NCBI RefSeq assembly: GCF_013284055.1
Contig: NZ_CP054143.1
Coordinates: 2,604,001-2,668,000 of the forward strand
Length of the DNA stretch: 64,000 nt
Direction of reading: 5' to 3'
DNA from: Deefgea piscis
GTDB lineage: Bacteria; Pseudomonadota; Gammaproteobacteria; Burkholderiales; Chitinibacteraceae
Shown here: positions 27,944 to 37,244 of the stretch, piece by piece
Numbering within the stretch: position 1 is the first letter of the stretch
How the letters are laid out: each line of letters opens with the position of its first letter
Position numbers and translations under genes: made by a program
Notes under the pieces: model-generated
Seen by the model: only the letters and a program-made list of their open reading frames with translations
The model's database searches: none
What the model was told of the DNA's origin: nothing

Positions 27944-29402
27944 TCACTGACAGCGTGCTGGCCCAGTCTGGCGGTAGATCGGCGTAATGATGGTTTTCAA
28001 TCTGCTCAGCAAAAGGCTGCGCTAAGCAGGCACGCAAACGCTCAATTTCACTAAAGTTTTGATGGTCTTCCGCCTGACGAATGGCAATTTCTGCCAAATG
28101 ATTTCTGAGAATGAATTTAGGGTTGCAGCTAAGCATCGCGCGGCTACGTTCAAGACTCGATTGCGGATCTTGTGCTAAGCGTTCGCGATAACGAGCCAGC
28201 CAAGCGGCAAAGCCGGTTCGATCTAAAATAAGATCGAGCAGCTGTGCGTCGTTTTGCCGCGTCATCCAGTGCGATAATGTGCGCCAAAAATACGTCCAAT
28301 CGGTTTGTGCGCCTTGTAGTAATTCAAATAAATCGGTGACGAGCGTCCAGTCTGTTTCGTGCCATACCGTTAGCCCAAGTTTTTGTCGTAGTTGCTCAGC
28401 AAAAGCGGTTTCAAATTGCGCTTGGTATTGGCTGAGCGCGGCCAATAAATCGGTTTTTGCTATCAGTGGTAATAATGCTTGCCCAAGGCAATGTAAGTTC
28501 CAGAGTCCGATTTGTGGCTGTTGCTGGTACGCATAGCGGCCAGTGTCGTCCGAATGATTGCAAATATGGCCGGGGTTAAACCCGTCAAGAAAGCCGAACG
28601 GACCATAATCCAGTGTGAGGCCAAGGATGGACATATTGTCCGAGTTCATTACGCCATGACAAAATCCCACTGCTTGCCATTGGGCGATGGTGCGCGCGGT
28701 TTTTTCGATGACCTGAGTAAACATCGCCAGATAGGGGTTTGCTGCGGATTGGCATTCTGGGTAATGGTATTGCAAAGTCCAATTGGCCAGTTGCTGCAAA
28801 GCTTCGATGTTATTGCGATAATACTGATGTTCAAAATGGCCAAAACGAAGCAAGGTTGGTGCTAGCCGAGTCAATACTGCGGCGGTTTCGCGGGTTTCGC
28901 GGGTTTCTCGCCAGATGGTTTGGGATGAACCGCCGATGCCAAGTGCCCGAGTTGTAGGAATACCTAGGCCATGCATTGCCTCGCAGCATAAGTATTCACG
29001 GATGGTTGAGCGCAATACTGCTCGTCCATCGCCGCGACGCGAGTACGGCGTGGGGCCCGCGCCTTTGAGTTGAACTTCCCAAACCTGCTGCTGCGGATCG
29101 GTGAGCTCGGCGGTGATTAAAGCTCGGCCATCACCCAACTGACCGGCATTAATGCCAAATTGATGTCCTGAATACACCGTGGCAATCGGCGTGGTGTCTT
29201 GCGGTGTTTGATTGCCCACTAGATAATCAGCTAATTGCAGTTGTTCATTTTGTGGTGCCAAGCCCAGTGAGTTGGCCAGCGGCGCATTCCAGGCCACGAC
29301 GATGGCTTCAGGCATTGGCGTGGTGGGCGTTTCGCGATAAAACGGCGTACCTAAAGCTTGAAAACGAAGTGCTGCCGGCAAGTGCTTAAGCTGTGTGGGC
29401 AT
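27930..29402 (-). CDS. selO: Protein adenylyltransferase SelO (YdiU, UPF0061)
   Basis: Pseudokinase-fold enzyme that transfers AMP to Ser/Thr/Tyr of redox-linked proteins. I use ATG 29402 (MPTQLKHLPAALRFQALG), giving 490 residues; a TTG frame to 29444 is less likely. The family signature runs through TVYSGHQFGINAGQLGDGRA, QLKGAGPTPYSRRGDGRAVLRSTIREYLCCEAM, and GVMNSDNMSILGLTLDYGPFGFLD (active-site NSDN and DYGPF). The C-terminus ends SVSCSS, the cysteine corresponding to selenocysteine in animal SelO. It is divergent from ybaK, 56 bases apart. Confidence 0.93.
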   Translation of the reverse strand: MPTQLKHLPAALRFQALGTPFYRETPTTPMPEAIVVAWNAPLANSLGLAPQNEQLQLADYLVGNQTPQDTTPIATVYSGHQFGINAGQLGDGRALITAELTDPQQQVWEVQLKGAGPTPYSRRGDGRAVLRSTIREYLCCEAMHGLGIPTTRALGIGGSSQTIWRETRETRETAAVLTRLAPTLLRFGHFEHQYYRNNIEALQQLANWTLQYHYPECQSAANPYLAMFTQVIEKTARTIAQWQAVGFCHGVMNSDNMSILGLTLDYGPFGFLDGFNPGHICNHSDDTGRYAYQQQPQIGLWNLHCLGQALLPLIAKTDLLAALSQYQAQFETAFAEQLRQKLGLTVWHETDWTLVTDLFELLQGAQTDWTYFWRTLSHWMTRQNDAQLLDLILDRTGFAAWLARYRERLAQDPQSSLERSRAMLSCNPKFILRNHLAEIAIRQAEDHQNFSEIERLRACLAQPFAEQIENHHYADLPPDWASTLSVSCSS

Positions 29403-29458
29403 GGCAAATATGGTTGAGTAATTTAGTCGGTTATTATGCCGCAAGTTTAGCGAGTTAG

Positions 29459-29947
29459 ATGATGAATGAAAAAATTTCAGTCACAACGGCGATACGCGCT
29501 TTGCGTGCCCATCAAGTGAACTACACCGAGCATCTTTATCATTATGAAGAAAAAGGTGGGACTGCAGTTTCGGCGCGAGAATTGGGCGTGCCAGAACATG
29601 CGGTAATCAAAACCTTGATTATGGAGAACGAAAAAAAACAGGCGCTGGTGGTGCTGATGCATGGCGATTGTGAAGTATCGACCAAAAATTTAGCGCGGAT
29701 TATTGGCTGCAAAGCCATTAACCCTTGTGTTCCTGAGGTGGCCAATAAACAGAGTGGCTTTATCGTTGGCGGCACTTCGCCATTTGGGACGAAGAAAAAA
29801 ATGCCGGTCTATATGCAAGAGTCGATTGCGGCTTTAGATAAAATTTACATCAATGGCGGACGGCGAGGCTTTTTGGTGGGGATGAGTCCGGCGGACTGTA
29901 TTGCGGTGTTGCAACCGCAGTTGGTGGATGTGGCCATCCACAATTAA
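29459..29947 (+). CDS. ybaK: Cys-tRNA(Pro)/Cys-tRNA(Cys) deacylase YbaK
   Basis: Hydrolyses cysteine wrongly loaded on tRNA-Pro. The product is 162 residues; ATG at 29459 is followed by a second ATG at 29462, and either could start. The YbaK/EbsC fold shows the KTLIMENEKKQALVVLMHGDCEVSTKNLAR core with catalytic Lys near residue 50, and the motif GGTSPFGTKKKMPVYMQ. It ends with a four-base overlap with the convergent regulator gene, so the two 3' ends share sequence and no terminator separates them. Confidence 0.9.
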   Translation: MMNEKISVTTAIRALRAHQVNYTEHLYHYEEKGGTAVSARELGVPEHAVIKTLIMENEKKQALVVLMHGDCEVSTKNLARIIGCKAINPCVPEVANKQSGFIVGGTSPFGTKKKMPVYMQESIAALDKIYINGGRRGFLVGMSPADCIAVLQPQLVDVAIHN

Positions 29948-31563
29948 TGGTCAAACAGCTGTTGCAAGTCTTGGCTAAGACTGTGCTGTGTGCCGGCATC
30001 AATCAGGCCATTTAGGCGCTCAATCATGCCACTGGCAACCGTAATTAAGGCGTCACGTTCTTTTTTTTCGATATGAGGCTTGGTTTTCAGGTATTTGACA
30101 ATCGCGTGACTGGTCGAGAGCATCAGTCGGTTGTTGCAGGTGTTTTGGGCTGCGGGCAATAAAATATCGATGGCTTCGGTGAACTCGGATTTCAGCATGT
30201 GTTGAACGCCGCGGTTATTGAGGTCGTTAACGTCTTGTCCAATTTGTTGGATATACGTCTTCCATACTGGCCGCATATTGGCGGCGCTTTCGAGTAAGCC
30301 AGAGATATGGCGGGTGGTAATGAAACGCTGGCTGATATGTTGTAGCCATTTATAAGGCGCAGCATCCCCTGACGGCGTTTCGCCCTCGACGGTGGCGGGG
30401 CAGATTAAGTCTGCCGCCATAATAAAGCTGGTGGCGATTTCCTGAGTCATTTCTGGGTGGCTTAAATGAATTTCGATTTCATTGAGTAGCTGTGGTTTGC
30501 CTTCATAAATGGAGGTAGCAATAAAATCAATGATTTTGTTTTTAACGGTTTGGTCTTTTTTGGCGATTTCTTTTACGAGGCGCAGGTATTTTTCTGCATC
30601 AGACGAATTATTTTCGCGCCGGGCGGCCAATGCCAGCTGCAACACTGTGTCGGCGCTGAGTGCGGCGGAGTTGCCACCGCATTTAACGGCTTGCTCGAGT
30701 AATTTTTTGGCTTTGGCGGAGTCGCCCAGCATATTGGCTAAATTGCCCGCTTTTTGCAGACGGCTGACATTATTGGGCGTCATTGCGAGGCATTTTTCAA
30801 ATACCGCCATCGCTTGGTCTAGCCGGCCATCGGCCATATACATCGATGCCAGTTCTTCGTACGCATCGACATACTGGGCATGCTCAACAATCGCCGCTTG
30901 CAGCGCACCTTCGGCTTGATTTTTTTTGCCTTGGCGTACCAGTGCTTTGGCAAGGCCCAGCTTGGCCCAAGGAATCATTCTTTGACTGAGGATTTCTTCA
31001 AATAGCAGTCGAGCTTGTTCGAGTTGCCCGGCTTCAAGTAACAAGCTAGACAGCAGTCGCATCAAATCGCTGCGAAAGCCTTCGGCCTTGGGGATGAGCT
31101 CTTTGGCGGCAGCAATGGCGCCACTGATGTCATCTTCATTGATTTTGTCGTAGATTGGCTTTAAAAAACGTTTGCGCTTCCACGCCAGCGAGAGGCGTTG
31201 CGTTAGTAATGCACTGGTGAAGGGTTTGATAAGGTAATCATCAGGGCCAATTTCGGCGACGGCAACGACTTTTTCATACGCAGCTTCGGCGGTGATCATG
31301 ATCCAAATGGTGTAGAGCGGTAATTCGCTGCTTTGACGTAGCTCTTCAAGTAGTTCTTGTCCATTCATGCCTTCGCCAAAATGGTAGTCACATAAAACGA
31401 CATCATACTGCGCGTTGCGAAGCCGGCGACGTGTTTCACCAATGCTGCTGGCGGCATCTACGCGATTGATGCCGCATTGGGCGAGCGTCATACGAAGTGA
31501 TTGCCTGACGGTGGGAGCATCGTCAGCAATCAGTACATGCGCTTGAGAGAAATCATCGGCCAT
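29944..31563 (-). CDS. Orphan response regulator: CheY-like receiver fused to TPR repeats
   Basis: The 539-residue product has an N-terminal receiver domain (about 9-130: acidic pair DD, phospho-Asp in VVLCDYHFG near residue 57, Thr/Ser in MITAE, Lys in LIKPF). A long helical region follows with at least four to five TPR-like units between about 190 and 330 (for example AYEELASMYMADGRLDQAMAVFEKCLAMTPNN). The C-terminal 200 residues have no domain I can name. It has no DNA-binding output or adjacent histidine kinase, so it probably signals through protein contacts. Related receiver-TPR proteins occur near motility and chemotaxis systems. Role unknown. Confidence 0.8.
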   Translation of the reverse strand: MADDFSQAHVLIADDAPTVRQSLRMTLAQCGINRVDAASSIGETRRRLRNAQYDVVLCDYHFGEGMNGQELLEELRQSSELPLYTIWIMITAEAAYEKVVAVAEIGPDDYLIKPFTSALLTQRLSLAWKRKRFLKPIYDKINEDDISGAIAAAKELIPKAEGFRSDLMRLLSSLLLEAGQLEQARLLFEEILSQRMIPWAKLGLAKALVRQGKKNQAEGALQAAIVEHAQYVDAYEELASMYMADGRLDQAMAVFEKCLAMTPNNVSRLQKAGNLANMLGDSAKAKKLLEQAVKCGGNSAALSADTVLQLALAARRENNSSDAEKYLRLVKEIAKKDQTVKNKIIDFIATSIYEGKPQLLNEIEIHLSHPEMTQEIATSFIMAADLICPATVEGETPSGDAAPYKWLQHISQRFITTRHISGLLESAANMRPVWKTYIQQIGQDVNDLNNRGVQHMLKSEFTEAIDILLPAAQNTCNNRLMLSTSHAIVKYLKTKPHIEKKERDALITVASGMIERLNGLIDAGTQHSLSQDLQQLFDH

Positions 31564-31680
31564 TTCGATCTTACTTTTTAGCTGTAGTAGGCTTACTATC
31601 GACTATTTTTCTCTAAGCTCAAGGCTTGCAGGTGTTTCTAGTATTTAACTGCACATTGATTGTTGTAGTAATACGGCAAA

Positions 31681-32106
31681 TTAATCTGAACTGACCACCG
31701 CAAAACGTTGGCGTAGCCAGCGAATTGGCGCGCCGACGATGGGGAGTTTTTGCAGCAATTCTTCGGCGGCATCCCAATAGTCGCGATGTAATGTGACCAG
31801 ACCCTCGTCATTAAACACTAAATGTGAGCCACCTACGATTTGATAGGGCTTGCCATTGAGGTTAAATTCAAAGGTCCACGTCACAAAGGCTTGCTGATGT
31901 TGGGCGATTTGTTCGCCAATCACAAAGCGTGGGTTTTCAGTGGTGGCAAACATGTGCTTGAAAATGCCTTCAATCGCTAGCACCCCCGTCACGTCATTAA
32001 ATGGATCTTTAAAGCGTGCCGTTGGCGCGTAAAACTGGGCCGCGTATTGCAGCGTTTGCGGCGTCAGTGTGCTGTACCAGTTTAGAAGTGGGGTTAGGCT
32101 GTTCAT
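31681..32106 (-). CDS. SnoaL/NTF2-like protein at the end of the lipid operon
   Basis: The product is 141 residues from ATG 32106, which overlaps the upstream SDR stop as ATGA. It is a nuclear-transport-factor-2 fold: N-terminal helix LLNWYSTLTPQTLQYAAQFYAPTARFKDPFNDVTG, then FVTWTFEFNLNG and HRDYWDAAEEL, a conserved pattern in this operon type. It could bind or isomerise a hydrophobic substrate; no catalytic residues are certain. It is the last of eight co-oriented genes, with 117 non-coding bases to the next one. Confidence 0.75.
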   Translation of the reverse strand: MNSLTPLLNWYSTLTPQTLQYAAQFYAPTARFKDPFNDVTGVLAIEGIFKHMFATTENPRFVIGEQIAQHQQAFVTWTFEFNLNGKPYQIVGGSHLVFNDEGLVTLHRDYWDAAEELLQKLPIVGAPIRWLRQRFAVVSSD

Positions 32107-32885
32107 GGCGTTTTTACCAAATAAGATTGCAGTGCAAATCGGCAACGATAGGGCAGTAGTTGCAGTAACTTTAAAACTTGGGTAAAGCGCCATGGGAAAT
32201 GGATCTCAAATTTCCCTTTACTGATGCCATGCCAAATCGCTGTTGCCGCTTGTTCCGGCGTTTGTAGTGCCGGCATGGTGAAGTCATTTTTGTCAGTCAG
32301 ATGCGTTTTCACAAAGCCAGGATTAATCAGATAGACATTTAATCCTTTGGGATGCAAATCGCCGTATAAAATTTCAGCCAAATTAATCATTGCCGCTTTG
32401 CTCGGGCCGTAAACGCTGGCATTGGGCAAACCCATGAAGCCGGCCACACTGGCGATTAAGCCAATGCCGCCGCTGCCGCGAGCAATCAGGTCGGGCAAAA
32501 TGGTCGCCAATCCGGTGTACACACTACCTAAGTTTATTTGCAGCGTTTGTGCCGCAATGGTGGGGTTGACTTCCCAACTGCGCTCGGGGCGATAATCGGC
32601 GGCGCAAAATACAATCAAATCGATTCCACCTACGCGCGCGACTAGCTCGGCATAGCTGCTTTGCCATGCCGCCACGTCCAGCACATCAAAAGGCAAAACA
32701 AGGGCGTTGGCGTGCGCTTGGGCTACTTGCTCTAATTGCACTTGGCGTCGCGCGGATAAAATCACCGTGGCTCCGGCCGCCAGCGCTTGCTGAGCGAGCG
32801 CTGCGCCAATGCCACTGGAAGCGCCGATCAACCAAATGCGTTGACCCGCCCAAGCTTGAATGGGTTGATTCAATGGGGCAAACAT
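32103..32885 (-). CDS. Short-chain dehydrogenase/reductase
   Basis: NAD(P)-dependent Rossmann-fold oxidoreductase of 260 residues. The cofactor motif is LIGASSGIGAALA (TGxxxGIG type; about 18-30). The catalytic Ser is in LIASVAGF and the Tyr/Lys pair in YGPSKAAM (YxxxK). Its substrate is not evident. It lies two bases after the DUF3833 lipoprotein gene and overlaps the NTF2-like gene by four, in the TetR-linked lipid operon. SDR genes regularly accompany CfaA-like methyltransferase/DUF1365 genes. Confidence 0.88.
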   Translation of the reverse strand: MFAPLNQPIQAWAGQRIWLIGASSGIGAALAQQALAAGATVILSARRQVQLEQVAQAHANALVLPFDVLDVAAWQSSYAELVARVGGIDLIVFCAADYRPERSWEVNPTIAAQTLQINLGSVYTGLATILPDLIARGSGGIGLIASVAGFMGLPNASVYGPSKAAMINLAEILYGDLHPKGLNVYLINPGFVKTHLTDKNDFTMPALQTPEQAATAIWHGISKGKFEIHFPWRFTQVLKLLQLLPYRCRFALQSYLVKTP

Positions 32886-32887
32886 GG

Positions 32888-33412
32888 CTAGTCTCTTTTC
32901 TTGAAAAACAGCGTCACTTGGCCGAGCTCAAAGCCAAATTTTTGCATACTGGCGCGATTGATCATGGCTTTGTCGTCAATAAGGAACATCCAATCATCAA
33001 ACTGCACTTCATAGGTTTTGCCATCCACCGGTAAAAACATCGTGTAGCGCCAATTGAGCGCGTTGCCGGCAATTTTGCCAACCGCTTCACCTTTCACATC
33101 GTCCGCAGTGCCGCGCCAAGAACCATCGGCGGCTTTGCTTAGTGTCCAAATCCGCTGCTGCGTGGTGCCATCGTCGTATTTGAATTGCTCGTCGAGTACC
33201 AGCTTGCCGTTATGGTGCTTGCCGGTGATTTCGACATGAAAACGCTTCACTACCTCGCCGCTGCGTTTTTGAAACATGCCCCAAGCGTCGGTTTTGCCGA
33301 CAAAGTAATGCACTAAATCGAGTTTGGGTTCGGCCTTTTGATATTGCGCCACATCCGGCGACGCGCAGGCGGTCAGTAAGCCACACAAGGCGGCGATGAT
33401 GGATTTTTTCAT
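32888..33412 (-). CDS. DUF3833 family lipoprotein
   Basis: The product is 174 residues from ATG 33412, which overlaps the MFS gene stop as ATGA. The lipoprotein signal MKKSIIAALCGLLTAC ends in the lipobox LTAC, so it is probably anchored by Cys16 to the outer membrane. The body is a beta-rich domain of DUF3833 (VEITGKHHNGKLVLDEQFKYDDG, RTWT-type IWTLSKAADGSWRG, DWMFLIDDKAMINRASM). Family function is unknown, but it is a constant companion of cfa-like/DUF1365 operons. A frame opening earlier at 33502 is not supported. Confidence 0.82.
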   Translation of the reverse strand: MKKSIIAALCGLLTACASPDVAQYQKAEPKLDLVHYFVGKTDAWGMFQKRSGEVVKRFHVEITGKHHNGKLVLDEQFKYDDGTTQQRIWTLSKAADGSWRGTADDVKGEAVGKIAGNALNWRYTMFLPVDGKTYEVQFDDWMFLIDDKAMINRASMQKFGFELGQVTLFFKKRD

Positions 33413-34689
33413 GATGAAACTCCTGCGGGTTCGGTTTTGATACGAGTGAGCAACAAAAACGCAGCCAATTTGAATGCACAAGGCACGCCAGCGTAAACCC
33501 AAGCCAATGCCGGCCCAGCTGGGCTGCCCGGTTGATAGTCAAGCGCTGCGAGTGCCGGAAGGGCCAGTCCAGACAGCGCCAGCGCTAATTTGCCGAGTAA
33601 AGTCCAAACGCCGAAATAACTGGCGGGTGAGTGGTCGTGGCGGATCAGCTTGGCCAGCAGCACCGGTGGCAAAGCCAAATCAGCGCCTAGCGCTAGTCCT
33701 GCGGCGATGCAGACGATGAGATAGGCGATGATGTCACCCGCGCCCAATGTGGCCGCGGAGCAAAATGCCACAATCGCCAACACCATGCCCCAGCGCCAAG
33801 CGCATAAAACGCCGATTTTTTTGGCGGCCATCACCCACAGCGGCAAGCCGATCGCGGCGGCGATAAAGTAGCTGGCTAAAAATGCGCCCGCGTAGCTGGG
33901 CGCTTGTAGCCTGTCGTTGATGAAAAACAGCGCCAACGTGGATGGAATTGCCACTGAAATCGCATTTAAAAAGTAGGGTGGCAACAGTTGGCGAAAACCT
34001 TGATGCGCTTTCATCAAAGCCCAAGTGGCTCGCCAACTTGCTGCTGTTGCAGTGTCTTTGGCGCGTTGCCATGTGGGGGCGAATTTGAGTAGCACCCATA
34101 CGGCCAGTAGCAAAACAGCGGCAAAGGCGATGCTGTAATAGCTTAAATTGCTGTTCAGTGCGGCGGCGGGGCGGCTCATGATCCAGCTTGGAATCACGCT
34201 GGCTAAAATCACGCCCAACAAGCCAGCGCCTTCGCGCCATGCTGCCGCGCCTAATAATCCTTGATCGCTAGGGGTTGCGCCGGCATCTATGCGTGCGCCC
34301 CAAGTTAAATAAGCGATATTGAGCATGCTGTGCGCGGTATAGGCAGCAATCAGCATGGCAGCAAGCCATAGCGCCAGATACATCGTATTGCCAGTGGGGA
34401 CAGGCGGTAGCCATAAACCTAAAAATGCCAAAGCTAACAGCGCGGCACTACCCCAAAACCACGTACTGACATTGCCATTGAGTCGGTCAATCCAACGCCC
34501 AAGCAGCGGATCTTGAAAGGTGTCGACTAAACGCGCCAAAAATAACACCCAGCCGGTCAATCCCAGCGCCAAACCCAATTGCCCACTGTAATAAGCTGGG
34601 ATTTGCACATACACCGGCAAGGCTGCCATCGCCAATGGCAGGCCCAGTAGACCGTAGCTGGCGTAGGCCAATGGGCTGATGGCTTTCAT
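33409..34689 (-). CDS. MFS transporter, GPH/MelB-like
   Basis: The product is 426 residues with about twelve predicted membrane helices. The loop ARLVDTFQDPLLGRWIDR resembles the MelB-type DPxxGxxSDR motif of the glycoside-pentoside-hexuronide group, but members in this operon type are more likely to move lipids or lipid precursors than sugars (inference). It overlaps the upstream chalcone-isomerase-like gene and the downstream lipoprotein gene by four bases each (ATGA). Confidence 0.82.
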   Translation of the reverse strand: MKAISPLAYASYGLLGLPLAMAALPVYVQIPAYYSGQLGLALGLTGWVLFLARLVDTFQDPLLGRWIDRLNGNVSTWFWGSAALLALAFLGLWLPPVPTGNTMYLALWLAAMLIAAYTAHSMLNIAYLTWGARIDAGATPSDQGLLGAAAWREGAGLLGVILASVIPSWIMSRPAAALNSNLSYYSIAFAAVLLLAVWVLLKFAPTWQRAKDTATAASWRATWALMKAHQGFRQLLPPYFLNAISVAIPSTLALFFINDRLQAPSYAGAFLASYFIAAAIGLPLWVMAAKKIGVLCAWRWGMVLAIVAFCSAATLGAGDIIAYLIVCIAAGLALGADLALPPVLLAKLIRHDHSPASYFGVWTLLGKLALALSGLALPALAALDYQPGSPAGPALAWVYAGVPCAFKLAAFLLLTRIKTEPAGVSS

Positions 34690-35216
34690 GGTGAATTGCC
34701 TAATAATTGCGCGCGCAAATCTTTGTCTTTGCTGCGCGCGTCAAACCAAATGGCAAAAAAAGCTTTGGCAAACTCGGGGTTGCGAATGTCGGTGAGTAAT
34801 TTACTCCCGCTATAAAAGCGAACCCCTTCATTGGGGATAAATACGCCAATCAACTGATCACCGGCTTTGACATCCGTAAATGCGCGCTGCATTTCGCCTT
34901 CCCAGCGCTTGAGCGTGTCGGCGCTGTAGCGCGTACCAAATAGCCGCTTAATTTCGTCCAAGCTGGTTTCAACAAATTGCTCGCGACTGATATTGCGGTG
35001 ATACGTCAGCTCCAAGGCAAAGGGGGCGTTGAGATCAAATGGCTTTTTTTCGCTCCATAATTTGGCGGTATAAATCCGCAAGCCAAACCAGCGTAAATCA
35101 CCACTGCCGATGGCTTGCGCTTGCGGAATATGCTCGCGCCATATGGCTGCTTGTGCAGGTATTGCGATGCAGGCCATAGCAAATAAAGCGGATAGGGCAA
35201 TACGGTTGATGAACAT
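34686..35216 (-). CDS. Secreted chalcone isomerase-like protein
   Basis: The product is 176 residues with a clear Sec signal peptide (MFINRIALSALFAMACIAIPAQA). The mature domain has the chalcone-isomerase-like pattern GSGDLRWFGLRIYTAKLW, TYHRNISREQFVETSLDEIKRL, and GDQLIGVFIPNEGVRFYSG. Bacterial members lack proven isomerase activity and may bind fatty acids, as plant FAP proteins of this fold do. It lies four bases after the cfa-like gene and overlaps the MFS gene by four. Confidence 0.82.
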   Translation of the reverse strand: MFINRIALSALFAMACIAIPAQAAIWREHIPQAQAIGSGDLRWFGLRIYTAKLWSEKKPFDLNAPFALELTYHRNISREQFVETSLDEIKRLFGTRYSADTLKRWEGEMQRAFTDVKAGDQLIGVFIPNEGVRFYSGSKLLTDIRNPEFAKAFFAIWFDARSKDKDLRAQLLGNSP

Positions 35217-35220
35217 AGCC

Positions 35221-36432
35221 TTAATCTTTTTTCAGCAAAAATTGCACTACATCGGTTTTGCCACCGTCAAATCCCGCCTCGCAGTAAGCAAAATACAGAC
35301 GCCAAATTTTCATAAATTTTTCATCAAAGCCTTGCGCGCTGATGGCGGCTTTTTCAGTTTCCCAGTCGGCGCGCCAGCGACGCAAGGTTTCGGCGTAGTC
35401 GCGGCCAAAGTGATATTGATCAAGGGTGGACAGGCCAGCTTGGCTGGCTTTTTGATTAAAACGCTCAGGGCTAGGTAACATGCCGCCGGGGAAAATATAT
35501 TGCTGAATAAAGTCGGTGCTGCTGCGATAGCGCTCAAACGCCGATTCGTTAATCGTGATGGTTTGGATTAAGGCTTTACCGCCCGATTTCAGGCGTGCGG
35601 CGACGGTTTTGAAGTATTCCGGCCAGAATCGCTCGCCGACGGCTTCAAACATTTCAATCGATACAATCGCGTCGTATTCGCCTTGCAAATCGCGGTAGTC
35701 ACAGATTTCCAGTTGCGCGAGATCGCCCAAATCTTGCGCTGCGATCCGTTCTTGGGCGATGGCCAGTTGCGCTGGTGAAATGGTGACGCCGTGCACTTGA
35801 ATACCAAGTTTTGCCGCATGTTCGGCAAAACCGCCCCAGCCACAGCCGATTTCCAGTACGCGGCTGCCGGCGCGCAGACCGAGCACGTCGATAATGCGTT
35901 GGTATTTGGCGATTTGCGCGCTGTGTAGTGATTGCGCGTAATCGCCGTGAAAAATCGCACTGGAGTACGTCCAGCTTGGATCGAGCCAGCGTTGGTAAAA
36001 ATCATTGCCAATATCGTAGTGCGCATGAATATTGCGGCGGCTACCTTCGCGAGTATTGGGGCGTAGCCAATGCTTGATGCGGTACCACAATGTTGCCAGC
36101 TTGCCGCCAAATACCATTTTATCGAGCACGGTTTCATTGCGTAGCGCCAAATTGAGCACCGCAGTCAAGTCAGGGCTATCAATCCAGCCCGCTTCGTAGC
36201 TCTCGGCAAAGCCAATGTCGCCAGCCCGCAAGATGCGGCTGCACGCGCGCCAGTCATTCACTTGCAAGGTGGCCGACGGCGGTTGATGCAAGTTGCCAAA
36301 CATCAGATGCGTGCCTTCAGGCGTAATCAATTGCAAATGTCCATGCTGCAAACGGCCGAGCAGATTCAAAAATAATTTGGCGGCAGTGGGGGCATTTTGC
36401 GCAATGCTTTGGATAACTTGGCTTTGATTCAT
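35221..36432 (-). CDS. Cyclopropane-fatty-acyl-phospholipid synthase family methyltransferase
   Basis: SAM-dependent enzyme acting on double bonds of membrane phospholipid acyl chains. The product is 403 residues, near the 382 of E. coli Cfa. SAM site VLEIGCGWGGFAEHAAKLG is at about residues 185-203. Also seen are HYDIGNDFYQRWLDPSWTYSSAIF, EMFEAVGERFWPEYF, QYIFPGGMLPS, and the C-terminal YCEAGFDGG with the active-site Cys. Its operon partners (FAD oxidoreductase, DUF1365) suggest it makes a modified fatty acid other than simple cyclopropane, for example a methylated or furan precursor. This is inference. Confidence 0.92.
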   Translation of the reverse strand: MNQSQVIQSIAQNAPTAAKLFLNLLGRLQHGHLQLITPEGTHLMFGNLHQPPSATLQVNDWRACSRILRAGDIGFAESYEAGWIDSPDLTAVLNLALRNETVLDKMVFGGKLATLWYRIKHWLRPNTREGSRRNIHAHYDIGNDFYQRWLDPSWTYSSAIFHGDYAQSLHSAQIAKYQRIIDVLGLRAGSRVLEIGCGWGGFAEHAAKLGIQVHGVTISPAQLAIAQERIAAQDLGDLAQLEICDYRDLQGEYDAIVSIEMFEAVGERFWPEYFKTVAARLKSGGKALIQTITINESAFERYRSSTDFIQQYIFPGGMLPSPERFNQKASQAGLSTLDQYHFGRDYAETLRRWRADWETEKAAISAQGFDEKFMKIWRLYFAYCEAGFDGGKTDVVQFLLKKD

Positions 36433-37244
36433 GATGTCAGCTCCGAATGTTGTGCGACGACCTTGTGTGGTGTTGGGTGGATTGAAGAGGTCAATTCAAT
36501 AGTCGGCGGGGCGGGTTTGCTAAAAAACGGCACCCGTTTGCGCCATAAGTGAAACGCTTGCCAATGAATTCGCGCGAACACGCCTAGCGTCAACAAGGGC
36601 TGCGCGAGTAGGGCACGCCACAGTGTTTGCCGATTGAGCGCCTCTCGTTTGCCGCCGACGGCGGTTTTAATTAGTAGGCCGTCAGTATCAAAATAATCAA
36701 TGCCCACCCAGGCGGTTTGCGCTGTATCGCGAAAGCCAAATTGATAGTGGCCTTGCACTTCGCAAAACGGTGATACGTGCATCATCTTGATGCATTCAAG
36801 ACGGGTATCGGCTTCTATGCATTGATCATCATTGGCTGCAATTAAATACTGGTGTGTTTCGCCAAAAGTGTTGTTGACTTCAGCGAGCACCGCACGTAAG
36901 CCGCCATCGCGGTCGTAGCAATACCAAAAACTCACCGGATTAAATACAAAACCAAAAACGCGTGGAAAAGTGTGTAGCCAAATTTCGCCATTGGCTTCGA
37001 TGCCGTATTGCAGCAACACATTGCGCATCCATTGCTCAAGATTGCTGCCGTCTTTCGGGCCGTAATCTTGGGTGTAAATTGCCACGGGCCGCCAGCGATT
37101 TAGGCCAAAACCACTTACGTTAATATCGCCCAAGCGCGCTAAATTGAGCCGCAGGCAAAATACTGGATACACAAAGCGGTTTTGGGCTGGGCGTAAACGC
37201 TGGTGCATCACTTGGCCGCGAATGATTTGCGCAGGGGCGTTCAT
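36429..37244 (-). CDS. DUF1365 family protein
   Basis: The product is 271 residues from ATG 37244, which overlaps the FAD oxidoreductase stop as ATGA. It shows the typical DUF1365 pattern: RGQVMHQRLRPAQNRFVYPVFCLRLNL at the start, then HTFPRVFGFVFNPVSFWYCYDRDG, EVNNTFGETHQYL, and KMMHVSPFCEVQGHYQF. The family has no established activity. It is nearly always next to a FAD oxidoreductase and a cfa-like methyltransferase, as here, so it probably acts in the same lipid pathway. Confidence 0.9.
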   Translation of the reverse strand: MNAPAQIIRGQVMHQRLRPAQNRFVYPVFCLRLNLARLGDINVSGFGLNRWRPVAIYTQDYGPKDGSNLEQWMRNVLLQYGIEANGEIWLHTFPRVFGFVFNPVSFWYCYDRDGGLRAVLAEVNNTFGETHQYLIAANDDQCIEADTRLECIKMMHVSPFCEVQGHYQFGFRDTAQTAWVGIDYFDTDGLLIKTAVGGKREALNRQTLWRALLAQPLLTLGVFARIHWQAFHLWRKRVPFFSKPAPPTIELTSSIHPTPHKVVAQHSELTS

